A stretch of DNA of 25,878 nt from a virus. The notes beneath the pieces are model-generated. The model had not been told where the DNA came from, made no database searches, and saw only the letters and a list, made by a program, of their open reading frames with translations. The stretch lies in the IMG/VR virus record IMGVR_UViG_3300032085_001429, positions 1 to 25,878 of that record; one strand, written 5' to 3'. Made by a program: the position numbers and the translations under genes. How positions within the stretch are numbered: position 1 is the stretch's first letter; the number at the start of each line of letters is the position of its first letter. This document shows positions 14,773 to 23,676 of the stretch, in pieces.

Positions 14773-16932
14773 TTAGTAGTCCCATCTTAAAATAATGTTA
14801 GTGTCTATATCCGGACGTTTTTGCAACGCCTGAGATAATTTACCAACTGCTAATAACTGTAAATGCTCATCATAGAGTCCTATTGTTGTGATATATGGAT
14901 TAGCTGTTCCAGACACAAACATTGATCTACGGAATGAACCTGGCTCTGATTGATTTTCATTAGGTAAACATGGTGTTTCTTGATCTGTAGGTTTTCTAAA
15001 TGTAGCTGATGGATTTTGTGATACATTCATTTTTCCTTGAGGTACACGGACCATTACTTCATTTTCATATATAGTATGTATACCTCTATATTTCAAATCA
15101 AATGAATCATTGCCAGTACTGAGAAATATACCTGATCCAGTAGTATGTTTTTGTAAAGGAGATGTTGTCACAAGTACGCCATTTTTATAAAAAACATTTC
15201 CCATTACATTACTCTGATATAATGAACCAGAAAGATAATGCCTATTAGATAACGATGAAACAGCATTATCATCTACAGCATATTCATATAATCGAAACTC
15301 GGCCAGATCATATGGATTGTAAAATACATCACCATCTTCTGATACTTTAGCATCGAAAATTAATTCTGCATCTCCTATAAGTTCGACTTCTGCTGTCCCA
15401 TTCAATATCAAATCATTTGCAACAAATACTTTTGAATTATCTTCAACTATGATAGATGCATTATCTGCAATATTTAGATCATTGTCAATAATTAATACTG
15501 TATTAGATGATACAGTTAATGTTACGCCTGAATTGATAATCAAATCAGTATTGCAGTATCTAGTGACATTGCTAGGTAAAATCAATGATGTTGTTATAGG
15601 CGATGATATATTGATAGAACCAGATGGCGGCGGTGGGGCAACACCTAAGAATCCGGCAGTAGATCCTAATATGATATCATAATCATTAGCAACACTACCT
15701 GGAGGTATGATACCAGAATCAGCAGATATACCATTGATAAATAATTCTGCTGTAGAATTTTTATTTCTAACTAAGATATGGTCCCAACTTGTATTGACTG
15801 CGCCTGTTGTTGTTGTAGTAGATCCTGATAAATGCAATGAATTAGTACCATTACTTGAGTGAAAATGATATACTGTTTCATCTGTACCATTACATTCAAC
15901 GCCTATAGCAAATGGTGTTCTATGATTATCAAAATTTTGTCCTATGTTAGGAGGTTCAGTTATGACATCACGTATTGATGTTGTATTTGTTATTGGATCA
16001 TAAACATGATCACGCTTAACTACATTTTTACTAGCAATTGAATATGCTCCTGTATCATTGGAACCTTTCTTTACCCAAAAGGAAATGCTATAATCGTCAC
16101 ATTTACCAAATCTATCAAATAAATTTGATGCATTACGTTGATAATTTGAAGCAGGTATACCATCCTTATGATGAGATATTCTTATGAATGATGATGAGTT
16201 GATAAATCTTGCCGCTAATCCTGATGTTTGATCAACCCCTGTAGTACGTACACCATCTACAATTTCCACATTGTTGAAACTATGAACTGTTTCAGTTTGT
16301 TTCTGTGGATGATTTAAATCTGTATCAGCGCCTTTAAGAAAATATTTGAATTTTTTTGTCGCCATTCCAAGATTAGATTCTTGAAATCTGAACTGTCTAT
16401 ATTCATTGTTAAATGATAGATGTAATATACATCTACTTGCTGATGCAAAACTCGCTGTTTCAATTTGTTGATCTCTTAGGTTACCATGGCCATCATCAGT
16501 AATATTTAAATTTATATCTTTACTGAATGCCGTTAGTTCTACAGAACTTCTTTTTATACCTTCACCCATATCGAAATATGGTATTGATAAAATCGAAGCA
16601 GAATACCATAAAAGTTTTTCAACATTTTCAATATCAAATAATTCTTTAGATTTAGCTGGATCGAATGGATTCTGATAATATTTGTGATCCAGTCCGTGCC
16701 ACATGACATGTTTGTTTACACCAGACTCATTGTTAACTGCATAGTTATATGTAGGGTCACCAACATTAATTTCAGGATGTTCAGTTCCTAAATAAACTGC
16801 GTCATAGCGACTGAAACCAGATGATGTTAGAAAATTATCTGAACTAACTTCATAATGTTTATACGCCTGAAACTTTCTATTGTTTACATCTCCAGGTCTA
16901 ACACGTTCAAAGGTAGTAGGGATAGTTGCCAT
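14773..16932 (-). CDS. LamG-like virion structural protein with inserted beta-helix-like segment (719 aa)
   Basis: Probable fibre, baseplate or whisker component able to bind glycan. Residues 1-190 are of unknown fold. A LamG/concanavalin-like jelly roll is visible from about residue 200 (SISFWVKKG at 282-290, WDHILVRN at 383-390, AELFINGI at 396-402, YDIILGST at 418-425) and resumes at about 536 (YDLAEFRLYEYAVDDNAVSSL). Between them, residues about 433-530, introduced by PPPPSG, read as short repeated strands rich in I, V, N and D (LIINSGVTLTVSS, LIIDNDLNIAD, SIIVEDNSKVFV, LILNGTAEVELIG), like a small parallel beta-helix looped out of the jelly roll. The last 45 residues (from NPYITTIGLYDEHLQLLAVG) resemble the end of the next upstream protein. 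The ATG follows the previous stop by 19 bases; its ribosome site is weak. Confidence 0.85.
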   Translation of the reverse strand: MATIPTTFERVRPGDVNNRKFQAYKHYEVSSDNFLTSSGFSRYDAVYLGTEHPEINVGDPTYNYAVNNESGVNKHVMWHGLDHKYYQNPFDPAKSKELFDIENVEKLLWYSASILSIPYFDMGEGIKRSSVELTAFSKDINLNITDDGHGNLRDQQIETASFASASRCILHLSFNNEYRQFRFQESNLGMATKKFKYFLKGADTDLNHPQKQTETVHSFNNVEIVDGVRTTGVDQTSGLAARFINSSSFIRISHHKDGIPASNYQRNASNLFDRFGKCDDYSISFWVKKGSNDTGAYSIASKNVVKRDHVYDPITNTTSIRDVITEPPNIGQNFDNHRTPFAIGVECNGTDETVYHFHSSNGTNSLHLSGSTTTTTGAVNTSWDHILVRNKNSTAELFINGISADSGIIPPGSVANDYDIILGSTAGFLGVAPPPPSGSINISSPITTSLILPSNVTRYCNTDLIINSGVTLTVSSNTVLIIDNDLNIADNASIIVEDNSKVFVANDLILNGTAEVELIGDAELIFDAKVSEDGDVFYNPYDLAEFRLYEYAVDDNAVSSLSNRHYLSGSLYQSNVMGNVFYKNGVLVTTSPLQKHTTGSGIFLSTGNDSFDLKYRGIHTIYENEVMVRVPQGKMNVSQNPSATFRKPTDQETPCLPNENQSEPGSFRRSMFVSGTANPYITTIGLYDEHLQLLAVGKLSQALQKRPDIDTNIILRWDY

Positions 16933-16951
16933 ATCATGATCAGTTCAAATT

Positions 16952-18289
16952 TTAGTAATTCAATTTAACTTTAATCAATGCTTCTCTTGTAAAGTTTTTC
17001 AAGATAGGTTGGCTCATCTTAGCAACTGCTAACAGCTCTAAGTTAGAATTATATAATCCTACTGTTGTTATATAAACTTGAGGATTGTCAGCAAAAGTTG
17101 CATAAGCTAATTCTCCAGATCCGGTAGTGAATGATTTGTTATTTGAATAATTGAATTCTGCATTGCGTGCTCTTACAAAATAATATGTTGCTTTGACACG
17201 CTCCATTGACCTGGCTTGAATTCCTCCATTAAAGTTAACCGGTGTTAAATCATTGGAACTGGATAAAGCAGTAAACAACTTCATAGCATTATCACCTTGA
17301 ATCTGTGATCCTGTGACTGAATTGAAATTTAAACCACCTAATGAAATATCACGATCTAACTGTTCTGCATTTAGTATTGCAATACCAAGATGTGGATAAA
17401 TTAAACCATAATGAACTTCATTACCTGGATTATGAATTACTTGACCTTGAGTGGTATTATCTAATGTACCTGATACTAAGTTATATATTGGACCGAATTG
17501 ACCCACTGTAGGATTGTTAGCAGAAGAGTCATCTACAATTTGTACATATCTGCCATCACCAGAAAGTTTTACATTTGATCCGGTATGTGCTGCATTAGTT
17601 ACTTGACCAGGCCCAATTGATCCAGAAAGTCTTGCTAGAGTCAATTCAAAATTTCCAGCATCTATTCTTTCTCTGAATCGTGATCTATTGAAATTAAGTA
17701 CATAAATTGAATTACTATCAGAACCATTGAATGTAAATTTACGATCTCCTGGATCTAATAATAACTGAGCATATTGCGAATATATACCTCTGGTCGGTGT
17801 ATCATTATTAAGATTTCCTGTTAAGTCTCGAGATCCTGATCCTCCGAAATGTCCATATGCAATTGAAAGCTCTGAATTAGCATTTGCTACTACGCCTGGA
17901 TCACCATTTGAAAATATCTCCTGATAATAAGTTTTCTGTGTAGCAGTTAACAATGAACTTGTAAACATGTTTACTAAACTACCAGTATTGCCAGAAAATA
18001 ATCCTCTGGTGACTTCTTCCTGAACATCAGTTAAAATGTCATTAGCTGGATCAAAGGCGGTATATACCCCAGTATTGAAAATGATATTACCAGAGGCTTG
18101 TGAACCCTGAAATGCTCCTAAATTTTGGCCACCTCCAGGTATTGCTCCAGTAAATGCTGCGCCTACAGGCACTGCGTTAGTTGCACCAGCTCCGGCTTGG
18201 GCAACACCTCCTCCATATCCTGGTAATACAAAATGCATTGGCATATTGTTACCAAATTGTTCTCTTGCTAATGATAAAGCTGTTCTCAT
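16952..18289 (-). CDS. Virion structural protein (about 445 aa)
   Basis: Probable tail or baseplate structural protein; family not named. The open frame extends upstream to 18370 (ATG at 18364, TTG at 18370), but that would overlap the preceding gene by more than 50 bases and simply read its other frame. ATG 18287-18289 begins 22 bases after the previous stop and gives a natural start (MRTALSLAREQF). Early residues are Gly/Ala-rich (PGYGGGVAQAGAGATNAVPVG). The middle carries SRDLTGNLNN, FNRSRFRERIDAGNFELTLA and a GDGRYVQIVDD turn. The C-terminal 90 residues (YYFVRARNAEFNYSNNKS, then QVYITTVGLYNSNLELLAVAKMS) form a module shared with the 719-residue neighbour. No enzyme motif, signal peptide or membrane segment. 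Cotranscribed with the genes on both sides. Confidence 0.82.
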   Translation of the reverse strand: MRTALSLAREQFGNNMPMHFVLPGYGGGVAQAGAGATNAVPVGAAFTGAIPGGGQNLGAFQGSQASGNIIFNTGVYTAFDPANDILTDVQEEVTRGLFSGNTGSLVNMFTSSLLTATQKTYYQEIFSNGDPGVVANANSELSIAYGHFGGSGSRDLTGNLNNDTPTRGIYSQYAQLLLDPGDRKFTFNGSDSNSIYVLNFNRSRFRERIDAGNFELTLARLSGSIGPGQVTNAAHTGSNVKLSGDGRYVQIVDDSSANNPTVGQFGPIYNLVSGTLDNTTQGQVIHNPGNEVHYGLIYPHLGIAILNAEQLDRDISLGGLNFNSVTGSQIQGDNAMKLFTALSSSNDLTPVNFNGGIQARSMERVKATYYFVRARNAEFNYSNNKSFTTGSGELAYATFADNPQVYITTVGLYNSNLELLAVAKMSQPILKNFTREALIKVKLNY

Positions 18290-18311
18290 GTGACTATGTG
18301 TTTTCTTGTTA

Positions 18312-18971
18312 TTATGGGTTTGCTCTAATGGTAATCGGTAATGTAATATATCCTCCCGTCTCATTACCAAAAATAGTTATGCTAGTCTGTCTATCGCTTG
18401 CTCCAGCTGTGCCAGCATTTGGATGTATCAATGAAAAATTGAATGTCATGCCAGATATTTGTGAAGTTGTACCAGCATCGCCTATAAATGTAGCTGTAGT
18501 AGCTGTCAATCCAGGTAAATTCTGTGCAGAAGGAGCATTAGTAGTGACATTTCCTATCACAAGATTGGAATCATTAATAACAACTGTATATCCGTAATTA
18601 TTATTAGCTCCTGGGAAATTAGCAGTGGTTGGCGTGATAGAAAAAGTATCACCTGAAGCGGCATTAATTGCTGATACTCCAACGCTGATAATTGGTAATC
18701 TTTGTGTACCTCTTGGCAAAGTGATTAACTTATACTTCATCATCTGTGTTTCATCAGTCAAAGCTTCTGTGATAGGTAGATTTTCTATGGCTGCTCCATA
18801 AAATGCTGTACCAAGAGGATGATCAACATTATATAGATCATAATCAATTTCATCATCAGCTAAAGCAAAGTAACTTATGTTGAATTGATTTTGACCCTGT
18901 GCGAGTACTTCTCTGCCTTTTTTTGTAAGAATGGCATCTACTGTTATGGTTGAATTGTTTAAATATCCCAT
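18312..18971 (-). CDS. Virion structural protein (219 aa)
   Basis: The N-terminal half has a pattern I recognise from structural proteins of many T4-like and aquatic phages: GYLNNSTITVDAILTKKGRE (residues 2-21), then ISYFALADDEIDYDLYN (about 32-48), an HPLG turn, and TQMMKYKLITLPRGTQ. The C-terminal half (about 110-219) is a beta-rich, Gly/Thr/Asn-rich domain ending TIFGNETGGYITLPITIRAN. Exact place in the virion is unknown; its neighbours suggest baseplate or tail-end. It has the best ribosome site in the window (AGGAG four bases before ATG 18969-18971) and the ATATTTATA motif 18 bases upstream, so it probably begins a late transcript that continues through the 445- and 719-residue genes and the endonuclease. 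Confidence 0.85.
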   Translation of the reverse strand: MGYLNNSTITVDAILTKKGREVLAQGQNQFNISYFALADDEIDYDLYNVDHPLGTAFYGAAIENLPITEALTDETQMMKYKLITLPRGTQRLPIISVGVSAINAASGDTFSITPTTANFPGANNNYGYTVVINDSNLVIGNVTTNAPSAQNLPGLTATTATFIGDAGTTSQISGMTFNFSLIHPNAGTAGASDRQTSITIFGNETGGYITLPITIRANP

Positions 18972-18989
18972 GACTCCTGTTTTATTTTC

Positions 18990-18997
18990 TATAAATA
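18990..18997 (-). promoter_or_regulatory. ATATTTATA-type junction motif before 219-aa gene
   Basis: Plus strand TATAAATA; sense strand GCATATTTATAG, followed by AAAATAAAACAGGAG and the ATG. It lies in the 41-base gap after the 1553-residue gene. Spacing suits a -10-like element with a short leader. Confidence 0.5.
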
Positions 18998-19012
18998 TGC
19001 TTTAACAAGGAA

Positions 19013-22000
19013 TTAGCCTCCAAATCCTTGATTGTTATTAGTCTGAATTGATATGCCCGGATTTGCAACGACACCTACTGATGGTACATTGATACCTGAA
19101 AATGGTGTAGGTATTTGCGGTTGACCAGTTGTATTGACAACTAAACTTCCTCCGGCTGTATTAGCAGATGCTAAATTAGTGTAATTTAATTGATTAGGAT
19201 TAGTGATATAAACTTCAACGACCGGCGATGTTCCTATACCCGGTAAATTAACATTTGATGTAATATTAATACCTGGCCCAGTCAATTTACAGCCATCAAA
19301 GAAAAGATTTTCCTGGTCAGTGAAGAAGTCATCCATGTAGCAGGCAGTTTCCAGAGAACTACTATAGAATTGCCCTAATGACTGACTGAGAAATCTATCA
19401 AGTTCTAATTCCTGTTTATTACTGAAAGTTTTTTGTTGACTTCCAAAATGATAAATCTTCTTCTTGTAAATGTTACTAGGTCGGCAATCATATACTTGCT
19501 GCTGAACTAGATTATGACATACCTTATTTATATCTTCAATAACTGATATCTTGTCAACTTTTATTGACTGAGTATAAGAACCAGTTATTGCAAAATTCAG
19601 ATCAAATGTCAATTTAGTAAATGGCTCAACTTTTATATTATCAAATGTGATCCTATCGGTCCGCAGAAAAGATGAACTATAGTTATCAATTATTGATTTT
19701 TCTAAAATGTTTCTTCCGACAAAACTTCCTGATCTATCAACCTTAGTATCATTTACACCAGCTAGATTATTAACAGTACTTAGTACTGCAGCATTGATCT
19801 TGAATGGAGATATACTAGGATCTGCTATCTGACCATGTACAATATCCAAATGAAAATCCCTTACAGTTTCAAATGGTGAATAAGTATCAATTTGTAATCT
19901 TAAACTATCAGCAGCTGAAGAGGTATGTATAGTCGCCAATGTAGCTGTCACATCATCTAATGAAAGTACATTACTCAAATTGCTCCATTCAGATGATTCT
20001 GGTACATTCTTAACTGAATAAATTGTTTGAACTGAAGCGGTAGCTGACGGTTCTTCGTCGACCGGATAAACTGCAATTGTACAATAATCACTTGCTGAGA
20101 AATATGTTTCAATTTGACCAAATCTATTTCCTAGATCTAACATTCCATTGTCACTGAGATGATAATTAGTTTCACCTTCAATTTTTGTAGGATCATCAAT
20201 CGATCCTTCAGGAATGTTAATTACATCGGATGTTGCAAATAAAGAACTGGTTACAGCAATTTCCGTCTCTGTTACTAAATCTTCAAATGTCGGTTGCTTA
20301 GATATACGTACTTTACTTCTTTCTAATGCATGTGGCTCGACTAAAATTCCCGTAACTTCATCTACTCTCTCTGGTATTGTTTGTGAAAACTGTGAAAATA
20401 TTCCAAAGTCAAATTGTGTGAATACTCTTAAGAAAGCATTAAGATCATTTCTTTGAACAAATTTCTTCCAGTAATGTTTAGAAAAATGATATAGATCAGG
20501 ATATTGATCTTCAAATTCATCATCTGGATCTCCTACAAAATCATCTAAAGCTACATCTCCGACATGATTGAATATATCTTTATTGATCTGATCAGCCAAT
20601 GAATAAAATAGTCCTAATCTATTACTATCTAAAGGAGCTCTATCAAATCTTGATGTTTCAGCTGATCTATCTGGTGACAGATTACTGATCAGTTCATTAT
20701 CTTCAATTCTTATTTTTTCTGATCTAGGTACTACACCTCCCAATGACAAGCCATCTATATAATATGTCTCTTCAATAACTTCATAATTACCTCGAAGTGT
20801 ATTGACCGGAGTCTCAAAACCTGATGCGCTAGCAAAGGTGTTACCTAAAATACCAAATGTCGGACTGAAATCATTTATGTCTTGTGCTGGATGTGATGAT
20901 GATACAATCAATCCTGGGCCGCTACTACGATCTACAGCATTTAGATCAGTACCGAGTGGATAATGTCTAACTAATGTGTCAAATGAACTAGTAGCTGATA
21001 ACGATGATACATATGATGTCGGATTCAATGTATGTATATCAAATGAATTCTGATCAAAGACTTCTATATATTCTCTGTATTCTTGTATCGATCCTGAAAA
21101 AGCATTGACCATTTCAGATCCGCCAAGTGTCTGCATACCAGAACTTATACCTAAACTGTTGCTTCCGAGATTAGGATATGATCCTAAAAATTGTTTAACT
21201 GTATTACTAGATGATGCCCATGACTTATAATGACTTCCATCAGACGGTGTTAATGAAATACTTCCAGTATGAATAATTTTACCTGCAATGAAATCAGAAG
21301 CTTTTTGAACTCTTACCGTATATGTTGTGTCGGTATTCGATCCTGTATTGAAATGATTACCAGTTGTACTATAAAACTCAGTCAAATTGTAAATATCACC
21401 ATCATATAATGGTAAGAAATCAGTAGATCCGGATATACTAGTGCCATCATCGGGAGATGAAACTGCATATATGATTCGACCATATGAATCACTACCAGAA
21501 TAAGATGATGTATATTGAATACCTATTTGTGATATCAGTCCAGTAGATTCTCCGCCGCGGCTGTACAACTGCATGCTTGATTTAACATTGGGTTTGAATC
21601 TAAATTCACGTTTTATTATAGGTATTTCACCTCTATCTATACCTAAAGATCCGACTCTCGTATTCAAACTAGAACTCACATATTCAGCTGAGAAATTTAA
21701 ATTTGAACCAGAATTAAACTTAAGAGCATATGCAAATCTATCTTCAATAAGAACAGGTTGATCTTCTCCTACTTTTGGACCGCCGTATTCTCTGATGCTT
21801 AATAAAGATTGAGGTATACCATAAACGTTCATTATAGCATATATTGCTCTTTCCGAACCTTTTGTTTTTAGAATGTAAGGCAAATTATTATACATTCTCT
21901 GCCAAATCTCAGCAGTAAGTTCTTCATTAGATTTAGAAAATAAAGATCCAGTCTGAGCAAAAGCTCCAGAACCAGAATCTACACCTAATGCATACTGAGA

Positions 22001-23674
22001 TAAAGCCGTAGCTTGATTGCCATTTGTTAACTGCCAACCCAATGATTGAGCTAATTCATAATAAACATCTTTATGCTGGCCCAATTTTGGATGATGTTCA
22101 TCATTGTAAATATCTGCTATATTATTTACATATGCGTAAATTATATCATAATGATGACCAACCATATTAACAAATTTCAGATACTGATCATTGTTACTGT
22201 CATTTGTAATAAATTCTGGTATTGTTTTTACTAATGCATTATCATTTTCAATATCAAACAATGAGCCGGTGGCTATAGCTGAATTATACCAATTAGTTGA
22301 TAAACTAGATGTCGTATGATGTAGTACAAATTTTCCATTCACAATACGCTTAGGCCAAGATGTTAATCTATATTCCTGAGCTCCAATAAGCCCGCCTTCA
22401 ACAACTATATCATCATTTACATAATGAGGAAATTCTGTAAAAAGACTACTGGTGGATTCGTAATACAGATATCGCTCAAATCCATCGAATTTACCAATAA
22501 TATCATTCTTTTTTGTTTGTAATATTTTAATATTGGTAGCAAGAGCAGTATCTGTAGTAGAATTTGCTGCATTTAACAAACCTAATTGTTGATCAAAAAA
22601 TTCAATTGTTTCTAATTTAGTTTTAAAATTTTGTATACGCTGCTCAGCTGATGAATAAAATACAAAATTTTGTAAACCACTGTAATCAATTTTAATTTTA
22701 TCATCAAATGATTTGGTTACAAATGCATTTAAAACTTGTTCAGATACTGACAATGATCCTTCTAATATATCATTATATGATGCAAAGTCAGTCTCAGTTA
22801 CTGTTCCTGCTGAATAATTTTCAAAATTTGCCCCACGTAAATTATTTAAAATTAACGGTTGCTCAAGAAATGATAAATTAATATTATCTGTTATTGAATC
22901 TGCTATCAATTCAGTTATGAAACAGAAACTATCTTCTACGATTGACTCCGGCAGTGGTTGATATAATCGAAGTATGATATCAGTAGGACTGGTCCATAAT
23001 GCTTTGTTAATAATTCTATATAATTCGTTTTCACCAAAATTTACAAACAAATTATCAACAGCTACTGAATAATTTAATGTATCAGTGACTACTGGCAGTC
23101 CATTATTAAATACAATTTGTTCAGTATTTGAAGTTGGATCTATAGTTGTCTGATATACATTTTGTATATAATCATTTGTGACACCTATATTTAAAAAATT
23201 ATTAATATCAGTAGCAAAAATTTGTGCACTGGGATTCAAAGATAAATGCACTTCTCTGCGGTCTGGTGATATCTCACTAACTATAAAAGGTTGTGAAGTG
23301 TTATCTCCTAAAATATTTCTATATACATTAACAACAACTTCAAATTCGCCTCGTGTAATACCAACTCGTTCCAATTCATTATTATAATTGATTATAAGTT
23401 CATTACCTTCAATATAATAATCAGTTATAACTCCTCCAGCTATCCTGGTATCTGCTATGGGATCTATAACATTTTCAGATGGAGCATAGACCTGCATTTC
23501 CACTACAATGGAAGAATTGCTTTCTAAATAAGGAAGGCCTATACCAGTATCCGGAACTACAGACACAGTAGTTGGATTCAATAACTGTACGTGTTCAGGT
23601 AACCATGTAGATGCTACCAATGTCGTAGGCGTTGAAATGATTTGATCTGTATTTGTAAATCTTTGTAATGACAC
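19013..23674 (-). CDS. Giant virion structural protein with LamG-like domain (1553 aa)
   Basis: Largest gene in the window; probable baseplate or tail-tip protein. Residues 1-270 are beta-rich (IVVEMQVYAPSENVI, ELIINYNNE, EVVVNVYRNILG). Residues 340-400 look helical. Residues 495-630 include GHHYDIIYAYVNNIADIYN and a conserved-looking NLPYILKTKGSERAIYAIMN plus YGIPQSLLSIREYGG, a block I recall from other large phage structural proteins. From about 645 to 880 there is a LamG/concanavalin-like domain (AYALKFNSGSNLNFS, REFRFKP, closing with AFSGSIQEYREYIEVFD). The C-terminal part (1010-1480) holds more mixed regions and CHNLVQQQVYDCRPSN, CYMDDFFTD and FFDGCKL; the tail is Gly/Asn-rich. The start is GTG at 23672-23674 with AAGGAG six bases upstream; the Shine-Dalgarno sequence lies inside the previous gene, two bases from its stop. 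Confidence 0.87.
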   Translation of the reverse strand: MSLQRFTNTDQIISTPTTLVASTWLPEHVQLLNPTTVSVVPDTGIGLPYLESNSSIVVEMQVYAPSENVIDPIADTRIAGGVITDYYIEGNELIINYNNELERVGITRGEFEVVVNVYRNILGDNTSQPFIVSEISPDRREVHLSLNPSAQIFATDINNFLNIGVTNDYIQNVYQTTIDPTSNTEQIVFNNGLPVVTDTLNYSVAVDNLFVNFGENELYRIINKALWTSPTDIILRLYQPLPESIVEDSFCFITELIADSITDNINLSFLEQPLILNNLRGANFENYSAGTVTETDFASYNDILEGSLSVSEQVLNAFVTKSFDDKIKIDYSGLQNFVFYSSAEQRIQNFKTKLETIEFFDQQLGLLNAANSTTDTALATNIKILQTKKNDIIGKFDGFERYLYYESTSSLFTEFPHYVNDDIVVEGGLIGAQEYRLTSWPKRIVNGKFVLHHTTSSLSTNWYNSAIATGSLFDIENDNALVKTIPEFITNDSNNDQYLKFVNMVGHHYDIIYAYVNNIADIYNDEHHPKLGQHKDVYYELAQSLGWQLTNGNQATALSQYALGVDSGSGAFAQTGSLFSKSNEELTAEIWQRMYNNLPYILKTKGSERAIYAIMNVYGIPQSLLSIREYGGPKVGEDQPVLIEDRFAYALKFNSGSNLNFSAEYVSSSLNTRVGSLGIDRGEIPIIKREFRFKPNVKSSMQLYSRGGESTGLISQIGIQYTSSYSGSDSYGRIIYAVSSPDDGTSISGSTDFLPLYDGDIYNLTEFYSTTGNHFNTGSNTDTTYTVRVQKASDFIAGKIIHTGSISLTPSDGSHYKSWASSSNTVKQFLGSYPNLGSNSLGISSGMQTLGGSEMVNAFSGSIQEYREYIEVFDQNSFDIHTLNPTSYVSSLSATSSFDTLVRHYPLGTDLNAVDRSSGPGLIVSSSHPAQDINDFSPTFGILGNTFASASGFETPVNTLRGNYEVIEETYYIDGLSLGGVVPRSEKIRIEDNELISNLSPDRSAETSRFDRAPLDSNRLGLFYSLADQINKDIFNHVGDVALDDFVGDPDDEFEDQYPDLYHFSKHYWKKFVQRNDLNAFLRVFTQFDFGIFSQFSQTIPERVDEVTGILVEPHALERSKVRISKQPTFEDLVTETEIAVTSSLFATSDVINIPEGSIDDPTKIEGETNYHLSDNGMLDLGNRFGQIETYFSASDYCTIAVYPVDEEPSATASVQTIYSVKNVPESSEWSNLSNVLSLDDVTATLATIHTSSAADSLRLQIDTYSPFETVRDFHLDIVHGQIADPSISPFKINAAVLSTVNNLAGVNDTKVDRSGSFVGRNILEKSIIDNYSSSFLRTDRITFDNIKVEPFTKLTFDLNFAITGSYTQSIKVDKISVIEDINKVCHNLVQQQVYDCRPSNIYKKKIYHFGSQQKTFSNKQELELDRFLSQSLGQFYSSSLETACYMDDFFTDQENLFFDGCKLTGPGINITSNVNLPGIGTSPVVEVYITNPNQLNYTNLASANTAGGSLVVNTTGQPQIPTPFSGINVPSVGVVANPGISIQTNNNQGFGG

Positions 23675-23676
23675 TA

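Noticed and set aside
18290-18370. Upstream extension of the 445-residue gene to ATG 18364 or TTG 18370
   Set aside because: It would overlap the preceding 219-residue gene by over 50 bases in another frame, and the added residues look like a shifted reading of that gene; ATG 18289 fits the spacing seen elsewhere. Not fully excluded.
19525-19532. TATAAATA on the minus (sense) strand, matching the T4 late promoter in the correct orientation
   Set aside because: It falls in the middle of the 1553-residue coding region (Asp-Ile-Asn codons), far from any gene start, so it is most likely coincidental.
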